DNA from: an uncultured Prevotellaceae bacterium
GTDB taxonomy: Bacteria; Bacteroidota; Bacteroidia; Bacteroidales; Bacteroidaceae
Assembly: GCA_902776475.1 (NCBI GenBank)
Contig: CACYQD010000020.1
Location: forward strand, 21,788-85,787
Direction: 5' to 3'
DNA length: 64,000 nucleotides
Below are positions 58,463 through 64,000 of this stretch, in pieces. A program made the position numbers and the translations under genes. The number at the start of each line of letters is the position of its first letter. Positions within the stretch are counted from its first letter, which is position 1. The notes beneath the pieces were generated by a model. It worked only from the letters and a program-made list of their open reading frames with translations. It was not told the DNA's origin and did not search any database.

Positions 58463-58906
58463 ATGACCCAAGAAGAGAAGCAGAACCAACTCGACCGCCG
58501 CTACCTGCGCATGGCCCGCATCTGGGCGGAGAACAGCTATTGCGTGCGCCGCCAGGTGGGCGCCCTTGTCGTCAAGGACAAGATGATCATCAGCGACGGA
58601 TACAACGGCACCCCGAGCGGTTTCGAGAATGTCTGCGAAGATGACAACAACGTGACGAAGCCCTACGTGCTTCATGCCGAGGCCAATGCCATCACCAAGT
58701 TGGCCAGGAGCAGCAACAACAGCGAGGGCAGTACGCTCTACGTGACAGCCTCCCCCTGTCTGGAGTGTGCGAAACTCATCATTCAGTCCGGCATCCGCCG
58801 CGTGGTTTACGGAGAAGAGTACCGTCTCTCGGACGGTATCGACCTGCTCCGCCGCGCCAATATAGAAGTGAAACTCATTAATCTGGAACAACATGAATCT
58901 GAATAA
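58463..58906 (+). CDS. dCMP/CMP deaminase
   Basis: 147 residues from the ATG at 58463 (MTQEEKQNQLDRRYL), 4 bp after the peptidase stop. The cytidine-deaminase zinc motifs are HAEANAI and SPCLECAK. It converts dCMP to dUMP for thymidylate synthesis. The preceding GYNGTPSGFENVCED matches the dCMP deaminase/ComEB group. Its end overlaps the S41 protease start by 14 bp. Confidence 0.92.
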   Translation: MTQEEKQNQLDRRYLRMARIWAENSYCVRRQVGALVVKDKMIISDGYNGTPSGFENVCEDDNNVTKPYVLHAEANAITKLARSSNNSEGSTLYVTASPCLECAKLIIQSGIRRVVYGEEYRLSDGIDLLRRANIEVKLINLEQHESE

Positions 58907-60623
58907 GACCAATCGGTACATGCCCCTCATCCTGGCCGCCTGCGTGGTGGTGGGAATCCTCATCGGCACCTTCTTCGCCAAGCATTTCTCCGGCAACCGG
59001 TTGAGCATTATCAATTCAGGCAGCAACCGTCTGAACAACCTGCTCCACATCATCGACGACCAATATGTGGACAGTGTCAACATGAACGACCTGGTGGAGA
59101 AAGCCATTCCAGAGATCCTCAATGAGCTCGACCCCCACTCCGTGTATATCAGTGCGAAAGATGTGCAATCCGCCAACGATGACCTCCGCGGCTCATTCTC
59201 AGGTGTGGGCATCGAGTTTGTGATCCGCAAGGACACCATCCATGTGCAGAACGTGATCTCAGGTGGACCTGCCGAGAACGCAGGCGTGCTGGCCGGCGAC
59301 AAGATCGTGAGCATCAATGACGAGCCCTTCGTCGGCGAGGAGGTGACCAACGAGGAAGCCATGCGCCGCCTGAAAGGTCCCCGCGGCACGAAAGTCAAGA
59401 TCGGCGTGCTCCGTTACAAGCAGACGAAGCCCAAATACTTCACCATCACCCGTGATGACATCTACACCAGCAGCATAAGCGCCGCCTACATGCTCGGCGA
59501 GAAGACCGGCTATGTCCGCATCAAGAATTTCGGCGAGAACACCTATGGTGAGATGTTGTCGTCGCTCACGATGCTCTCTCAGCACGGTTTTGAGAACCTG
59601 GTGATAGACCTGCGCGACAACAGCGGCGGCTACATGGCCTCCGCCATCCAGATAGCCGACGAATTCCTGCCCAAGAACCGCCGCATCGTCTATACCGAAG
59701 GCCGCAAGCAGCCCCGTGAGATCTTCACGAGCACCGGCCGCGGCACCTATCAGGACGTTCCCTTGGTGGTGCTCATCAACGAAGGTTCGGCCTCGGCCTC
59801 AGAGATTCTGGCCGGTGCCATCCAGGACAATGACCGCGGCACGGTGATTGGTCGCCGTTCCTTCGGCAAAGGATTGGTACAGAAGCAGATAGAGTTTACC
59901 GACGGCAGCATGATCCGCCTCACCATCGCCCGGTACTACTCCCCTTCCGGCCGTTGCATTCAGAAGCCCTACTCCACCGGCAAGGACAAGGACTACGAGG
60001 AAGACCTGCTCGTGCGCTATGAGCACGGCGAGTATTTCAGCGAGGACAGCATCAAGCACACCGGTCCCGAATACCACACCATTCTGGGCCGCACCGTTTA
60101 TGGCGGCGGCGGCATCACCCCCGACATCTTCATTCCCGAGGACACCACCGGCATCACATCCTATTACAAGGAAGCAGCCATGAGCGGCCTGATCATCCAG
60201 TTTGCCTTTGAATATACCGATGACAACCGCGACAAGCTGAAAGACATGAAGACGATGCAGGGGCTCCTCGCACACCTGAAGCACCAGAACCTGCTGGAGA
60301 AGTTTGCCGACTACGCTGAGAAGAACGGTCTGCAGCGCCGCAACCTGATGCTGCAGAAGTCGAAGGGACTGTTTGAGAAATATATCTACAGCCGCATCAT
60401 CTACAACATGCTGGACGAGGAAGCCTGGATGGAGTATCTCAACCAGAACGATCCTGCCATCAACAAGACCCTTGAGGTGTTCCGCAACAAGGCCGCTTTC
60501 CCTCAGAAGGCCGATGACAAGAAGTCAGCCAAAGGCAAGAAATTCAGCCAAAGGCAAGAAATAAGGAAGGATTCAAAAAAATTTGATGTCGGCAATCACC
60601 CTTACTCCAACATGTTGGTTTAG
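58893..60623 (+). CDS. S41 C-terminal processing protease (CtpA/Prc type)
   Basis: 576 residues: N-terminal anchor (about 10-29), PDZ domain (about 90-180; GVGIEFVIRK...GPAENAGVLAGDKI), and the S41 protease core with LVIDLRDNSGGYM, GSASASEILAGA (probable nucleophile Ser301) and FGKGLVQ (Lys326). It cleaves C-termini of periplasmic proteins. The last 26 residues are aberrant: a perfect 19-bp tandem duplication (60525-60543 and 60544-60562) shifts the frame past the ancestral-looking stop and into the 3' end of convergent dciA. Confidence 0.92.
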   Translation: MNLNKTNRYMPLILAACVVVGILIGTFFAKHFSGNRLSIINSGSNRLNNLLHIIDDQYVDSVNMNDLVEKAIPEILNELDPHSVYISAKDVQSANDDLRGSFSGVGIEFVIRKDTIHVQNVISGGPAENAGVLAGDKIVSINDEPFVGEEVTNEEAMRRLKGPRGTKVKIGVLRYKQTKPKYFTITRDDIYTSSISAAYMLGEKTGYVRIKNFGENTYGEMLSSLTMLSQHGFENLVIDLRDNSGGYMASAIQIADEFLPKNRRIVYTEGRKQPREIFTSTGRGTYQDVPLVVLINEGSASASEILAGAIQDNDRGTVIGRRSFGKGLVQKQIEFTDGSMIRLTIARYYSPSGRCIQKPYSTGKDKDYEEDLLVRYEHGEYFSEDSIKHTGPEYHTILGRTVYGGGGITPDIFIPEDTTGITSYYKEAAMSGLIIQFAFEYTDDNRDKLKDMKTMQGLLAHLKHQNLLEKFADYAEKNGLQRRNLMLQKSKGLFEKYIYSRIIYNMLDEEAWMEYLNQNDPAINKTLEVFRNKAAFPQKADDKKSAKGKKFSQRQEIRKDSKKFDVGNHPYSNMLV

Positions 60624-60863
60624 GCGATTGACCAGTTGGGTCCGCATCATCGACAATTCGGCTCTCAGGGCCGAATTGTTGATTTTGACCATCAGCGTCT
60701 GGTTGGAGATGAAGATGTCGCCCGTATAACGAGCCACCACCGGGCCGGCCACCTCACCCCAGGAGTCGATCAGGCGCCGCTGCAGCAAAGGGGTCTCCAG
60801 TCCTGAGGACCGGAGAAAGGCGTGGAGCACGCTGTCAAGTTGTTTTACGTCGCGTCGAAACAT
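60573..60863 (-). CDS. DciA/DUF721 family replication protein
   Basis: 96 residues (MFRRDVKQLDSVLHAFLRSS, then IDSWGEVAGPVVARYTGDIF and NSALRAELSMMR), the compact DUF721 domain found in DciA, the replicative-helicase loader of bacteria lacking DnaC/DnaI. It lies 5 bp after recF, as in many genomes. Its 3' 51 bp overlap the extended end of the S41 gene. Confidence 0.88.
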   Translation of the reverse strand: MFRRDVKQLDSVLHAFLRSSGLETPLLQRRLIDSWGEVAGPVVARYTGDIFISNQTLMVKINNSALRAELSMMRTQLVNRLNQHVGVRVIADIKFF

Positions 60864-60868
60864 CTTTT

Positions 60869-61972
60869 TTATGCTTTAGGAGTGATGACCCCGTTTTCCA
60901 CCGAGAAGATGCGGTAGTCGAAGGCATTGTTGTGAAGGATCTGGTCGAGGTGGTCGCGGTTGGTGTCGGTGATGAAGATTTGTCCATACTCCTCCCCCGA
61001 GACCAATTTGACGATTTGCTCCACCCTCTCCGCATCCAGTTTGTCGAAGATATCGTCGAGCAGCAACAGCGGTGTCGTCTGGCTGTTGGTGCGCTTGAGG
61101 AAATCAAACTGTGCCAGTTTGAGCGCTATGGCGAAAGACTTGATCTGTCCCTGGCTTCCCTCCCGTTTCATGAGGTAGCCGCCGAGTTTCAGTTCAAGGT
61201 CGTCACGATGGATGCCATGCAGCGAATAGCCCACGGCACGGTCTTTGAACCTGTCGCGCTGGATGACCTCGAGCAGTGGACCACGCGAGCCGTGGGAGAC
61301 ATAATCGATGGTCACCTCCTCTGAGGAACGGCAAATCCGCTGATAAATCCTCTGGAAGACAGGCACGAATTCCCTGACGAACTCCTGCCGTTTGGCGAAG
61401 ACGATCTCCCCCTCGGCAGCCATCTGCCGCTCCCAGATATCCATCAGCATCTCATCGGGCTCCTCCTCCATTTTCAGCAAGACATTGCGCTGCTGGAGCG
61501 CCTTGTTGTAGTTGAACAAGGCACTGATATACGCCCTGTCATACTGAGCGATCACCATGTCCATGAGTTTTCTTCTCTCCTCGCTCCCTCCGTCGATGAT
61601 GCTGGAGTCGGAAGGTGAGACCATGACGAGCGGCAGCAGTCCGATATGTTCTGAGAGTTTCTTATACTCTTTCTTGTTGCGCTTGAAATGCTTTTTCTGT
61701 CCCCGTTTCATCCCACAGTAGATGGTCTCCTGGTCACCGTTCTCATGATGAAACAGTCCTTCGACCATGAAGAAATCCTGCTGATGGGAGATGACCTGGG
61801 AGTCGATGGCTGAATGAGCGCTCCTGCAGAAGGCAAGATAATGGATGGCATCGAGGAAGTTGGTTTTCCCCATGCCGTTTTGTCCCAGCAGGCAATTCAT
61901 CTTCGGTGACAAATCCGCATTCGCAGAGAGGATATTCTTGTAATTGACGATGGAAATACTGTCAAGTATCAT
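60869..61972 (-). CDS. recF: DNA replication and repair protein RecF
   Basis: 367 residues of the SMC-like RecF ATPase: N-terminal INYKNILSANADLSPKMN, Walker A GQNGMGKTN near 30, LVMVSPSDSSIIDG near 115, and the C-terminal signature/Walker B region SQGQIKSFAIALKLAQ and PLLLLDDIFDKLD. It loads RecA at single-stranded gaps with RecO and RecR. A TAACTTTG box on the minus strand (62005-62012) with a TTCG 20 bp further gives a plausible promoter. Confidence 0.95.
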   Translation of the reverse strand: MILDSISIVNYKNILSANADLSPKMNCLLGQNGMGKTNFLDAIHYLAFCRSAHSAIDSQVISHQQDFFMVEGLFHHENGDQETIYCGMKRGQKKHFKRNKKEYKKLSEHIGLLPLVMVSPSDSSIIDGGSEERRKLMDMVIAQYDRAYISALFNYNKALQQRNVLLKMEEEPDEMLMDIWERQMAAEGEIVFAKRQEFVREFVPVFQRIYQRICRSSEEVTIDYVSHGSRGPLLEVIQRDRFKDRAVGYSLHGIHRDDLELKLGGYLMKREGSQGQIKSFAIALKLAQFDFLKRTNSQTTPLLLLDDIFDKLDAERVEQIVKLVSGEEYGQIFITDTNRDHLDQILHNNAFDYRIFSVENGVITPKA

Positions 61973-62052
61973 GCTATAGAGAGGGAGAAAGAGTCAATTT
62001 TGTGCAAAGTTACGCCATTTGGGAGTGAAAAACGAAAAAAGTCTGCAATAAA

Positions 62053-62084
62053 TTTCAGCATGTAAGAGAAAATGAGTAATTTTG
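62053..62084 (+). promoter_or_regulatory. Promoter of the TPR-ribH operon
   Basis: TTTC (62053-62056), 20 bp, TAATTTTG (62077-62084). The leader of about 85 nt contains an imperfect GTCCTTTC/GAGAGGAC hairpin. Confidence 0.6.
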
Positions 62085-62174
62085 CGTCGCAAAAATCCAT
62101 GCCTGTCCTTTCACCGCTGAGAGGACCGTCATGGCACAGGAAATGGAACAACAATTAAATCATAATCAACAGCA

Positions 62175-62870
62175 ATGGCAAAGAAAAAAGAACCACAGGC
62201 TAATCAGGAATTGATGGAGACCCTCAACAAGTCAGAAGCCTTCCTGACCAAGCACAAGAAAAGTCTTATTATCGCACTGATAGCACTTGTCGTGATCATC
62301 GGTGCCATCATCGGATGGAACAGTTATTCCTCCTCCCGCAACGAGAAAGCCAGCACCGCCCTCGCCCGCTGCCAGGAGCTTTACATGATGCAGGATTTCG
62401 ACAAAGCCCTCAAGGGAGACAGCCTTGGGACACCTGGATTCATCCAGATATCCAGCGAATACGGCAGCACGAAAGCCGGCAACCTGGCCAACCTTTACGC
62501 CGGACTTTGCTATGCCAAGCTTGAGAAGTGGCAGGAAGCCCTCAAATACTTAGACAATTTCAGTCCGAAGGGTGACGTCATGGTCAGTCCGCTTGCCGTG
62601 ATGGCCATGGGTGATGTTTATGCCAACGTGAAACAGCTCGACAAGGCCCTTGATTCCTTCAAGAAAGCTGCCAGCATGGCAGACAAGGCTACAGAGTCAG
62701 GCACCAACAACACCGTTTCCCCGATAGCCCTCCAGAAAGCCGCCATCATCCTCATCGACCAGAAGAAGAACGACGAGGCCCTGGCCCTTTTCCAGACCAT
62801 CAAGGACAAATACCTCGGTTCACCTGCCCAGCAGGATGTCGACAAGTATATTGAGTATCTGACGAAATAA
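62175..62870 (+). CDS. Membrane-anchored tetratricopeptide-repeat protein
   Basis: 231 residues: cytosolic start, one transmembrane helix (about 31-50, SLIIALIALVVIIGAIIG), then TPR-like helices outside (NLYAGLCYAKLEKWQEALKYL, AMGDVYANVKQLDKALDSFKKA). This is the layout of YfgM/BamD-like scaffold proteins. It is divergent from recF and precedes ribH by 3 bp, an arrangement common in Bacteroidales. Partner unknown. Confidence 0.88.
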   Translation: MAKKKEPQANQELMETLNKSEAFLTKHKKSLIIALIALVVIIGAIIGWNSYSSSRNEKASTALARCQELYMMQDFDKALKGDSLGTPGFIQISSEYGSTKAGNLANLYAGLCYAKLEKWQEALKYLDNFSPKGDVMVSPLAVMAMGDVYANVKQLDKALDSFKKAASMADKATESGTNNTVSPIALQKAAIILIDQKKNDEALALFQTIKDKYLGSPAQQDVDKYIEYLTK

Positions 62871-62873
62871 GCC

Positions 62874-63350
62874 ATGGCCACAGCACTTCGCAACATCTCT
62901 GAGACTGACCCGTCTAACGTGCCTGATGCCAGTAACATGTGCTTCGGAATCGTTGTATCGGAATGGAACAGCCAAGTGACCAATGCCCTTCTGCAAGGTG
63001 CTGTCAGCACGCTTGAGGCGCATGGCGCGTTGCCCGAGAACATCCACGTCAAGACGGTTCCCGGCAGTTTTGAACTCATCTACGGCGCCCACCAGATGAC
63101 CCTCAACGGCGGCTATGACGCCATTATCATCCTGGGAAGTGTCATCCGCGGCGAGACCCCGCATTTCGACTACATCTGCCAGGGAGTCACCTACGGCATT
63201 GCCCGTCTGAATGCGAAGAGCGAGATTCCCGTCATCTATGGTCTTCTGACCACCGATACCCTTGAGCAGGCCATTGACCGCTCAGGAGGTAAATTGGGCA
63301 ACAAGGGTGATGAATGCGCTGTGGTAGCCATCAAGATGGCAAAATTTTAA
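62874..63350 (+). CDS. ribH: 6,7-dimethyl-8-ribityllumazine synthase
   Basis: 158 residues with [29 protein letters not shown] (substrate phosphate/ribityl contact) and [14 protein letters not shown] carrying the catalytic His. It joins ribitylaminouracil with dihydroxybutanone phosphate in riboflavin synthesis, probably as an icosahedral or pentameric assembly. No other rib gene lies nearby. A strong terminator follows. Confidence 0.95.
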   Translation: MATALRNISETDPSNVPDASNMCFGIVVSEWNSQVTNALLQGAVSTLEAHGALPENIHVKTVPGSFELIYGAHQMTLNGGYDAIIILGSVIRGETPHFDYICQGVTYGIARLNAKSEIPVIYGLLTTDTLEQAIDRSGGKLGNKGDECAVVAIKMAKF

Positions 63351-63396
63351 CCCATAGCATGTCTCTCCGACATGCATGCAAATCAGAAATCACTTC

Positions 63397-63426
63397 AGAA
63401 GCGCCACATGTGGCGCTTCTTTTTTT
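63397..63426 (+). terminator. Rho-independent terminator of ribH
   Basis: Palindrome AAGCGCCACATGTGGCGCTT followed by CTTTTTTTT, 47 bp after the ribH stop. Confidence 0.92.
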
Positions 63427-63440
63427 GAGCTGATATAAAG

Positions 63441-63627
63441 GGGGCTCCATAGTCTCATCAGCTCCGTCGGCGAAATGGAACGCCCCGGCGTAGGTGTGGC
63501 CTATGGAGACGCTGTCCGTAACGTGAACGAGTTGGTTGCCGTCGTATTCCAGGCGCAGACGGTCGGAGGGAGAGGAGGGGCGGTTGTTCTCCAGCGTGTT
63601 CGGGCTCATGCGATAAAATCTCAGCCC
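63441..63627 (-). pseudogene. RHS/YD-repeat protein remnant
   Basis: On the minus strand about 50 residues read RLRLEYDGNQLVHVTDSVS then TYAGAFHFADGADET, the pattern of YD/RHS repeats of Bacteroidetes wall-associated or RHS toxins (RLxYDGNxLxxVTD...YxGAxxFxDGADE). The similarity is cut at both ends: an in-frame stop upstream and loss of pattern after ADET, where the ribH terminator begins. It is a broken piece of a formerly larger gene. Confidence 0.6.
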
Positions 63628-63785
63628 TCAAATTTGAGATTTGAGGTTTATGATTTGAAGTTTATCACTCTTCGCATAATGAACATCGGCGTGCCCATGA
63701 ACGGCATAAACCCATTGAAAAGTTATCCAACGAAGAATTTGGGGGTATGAATGACGAAGTCACGAAAAAGGGGAAGCAAAATGAA

Positions 63786-64000
63786 GTGAACCCAGAAAGT
63801 TGGACACAACTTAACGGTTCAATATGAAGAAAGGATTTAGTGTAGAAGAAAAGTTGGAGGCAATATCGTTTGTGTTCCAAGGTGAGACAGCCAGTTCTGT
63901 GTCTAACCGATTACATTTAGGCCATCATATTCTATATGAATGGTTGGAGGCATATAAAAGCAAAGGAATCGAAGGTCTTAAACCGAAGAAGAAAGGCCAA
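63786..64000 (+). mobile_element. Left end of an IS3-family insertion sequence (partial)
   Basis: TGAACCCAGAAAGTTGGACA at 63786 is typical of an IS3/IS150-group terminal inverted repeat. A transposase OrfA gene starts at 63824. The element runs out of the window, so the right end and target duplication cannot be checked. Confidence 0.7.
63824..64000 (+). CDS. IS3-family transposase OrfA (partial)
   Basis: The first 59 residues (MKKGFSVEEKLEAISFVFQG...) of an HTH protein with LHLGHHILYEWLEAYKSKG and GLKPKKKG, the pattern of the first HTH in IS150/IS3 OrfA (…L..W...Y...G..GL..KK). It would bind the IS ends; the downstream catalytic OrfB is outside the window. Confidence 0.75.
   Translation, partial: MKKGFSVEEKLEAISFVFQGETASSVSNRLHLGHHILYEWLEAYKSKGIEGLKPKKKGQ

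Noticed and set aside
63475-63750. A 91-codon + strand frame after ribH
   Set aside because: It is antisense to the RHS-like remnant and has no promoter or domain.

Overview
The window looks like chromosomal DNA of a Bacteroidales bacterium, most likely Prevotella or a close relative. The evidence is: many promoters of the Bacteroidota type (TTTG, 19-20 bp, TAnnTTTG); a SusC-like TonB-dependent receptor; a secreted protein with a Prevotella-type C-terminal sorting tail; DUF4270, DUF4301, DUF4199, DUF6452 and DUF6048 proteins; and a methylmalonyl-CoA epimerase/decarboxylase operon of propionate fermenters. No rRNA, plasmid or phage backbone is visible. Most of it is core genome with accessory pockets.

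Layout. 1-9.7 kb: end of a surface-polysaccharide locus. A nucleotidyltransferase and a zinc-ribbon protein (+) face a seven-gene, mostly overlapping minus-strand operon (4,6-dehydratase, aminotransferase, ATP-grasp ligase, epimerase, CBS-nucleotidyltransferase, glycosyltransferase, flippase). 9.9-17.4 kb: minus-strand surface genes (SGNH-like/MBOAT acylation pair, unknown secreted proteins, a 960-residue exported protein overlapping a small acidic peptide gene). 17.7-26.4 kb: LytTR regulator, odd glycosyltransferase-fold protein plus class III fructose bisphosphatase, phosphohexomutase, rlmH, and maf/kdsC-like/nitroreductase. 26.4-34.4 kb: TonB receptor, propionate operon, truncated GT5 glycogen-synthase-like gene with a DUF4270 lipoprotein. 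35-39.2 kb: phosphate butyryltransferase, a UvrA paralogue, tRNA-Thr and tRNA-Gly. 39.2-41.2 kb: a Sel1-repeat gene enclosed by an 85-bp direct repeat that starts in the tRNA-Gly 3' end. 41.5-49.3 kb: MFS transporter, DUF4301, a toxin-antitoxin pair with a SocA/Panacea antitoxin, a RelA-type (p)ppGpp synthetase and a TetR regulator. 49.5-63.4 kb: His-rich metal P-type ATPase; a six-gene run (DUF4199, GT2, DUF6452, DUF6048, ApbE, Crp/Fnr); a second run (M3 peptidase, dCMP deaminase, S41 protease); dciA-recF opposite a TPR protein and ribH. 63.4-64 kb: an RHS-like remnant and the left end of an IS3-type element.

Intergenic spaces carry dispersed repeats: palindromic CTCTCCC..GGGAGAG elements at gene 3' ends, a perfect 84-bp inverted pair 6.4 kb apart, and several tandem arrays. 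The most interesting points are the amino-sugar operon with an ATP-grasp ligase, the tRNA-flanked Sel1 cassette, the cysteine-less PanA-type antitoxin, a solitary type I-C-like CRISPR repeat, a RelA whose hydrolase site is destroyed, and a 19-bp tandem duplication that shifted the C-terminus of the S41 protease. All functions are inferred from motifs read by eye; no database search was possible.
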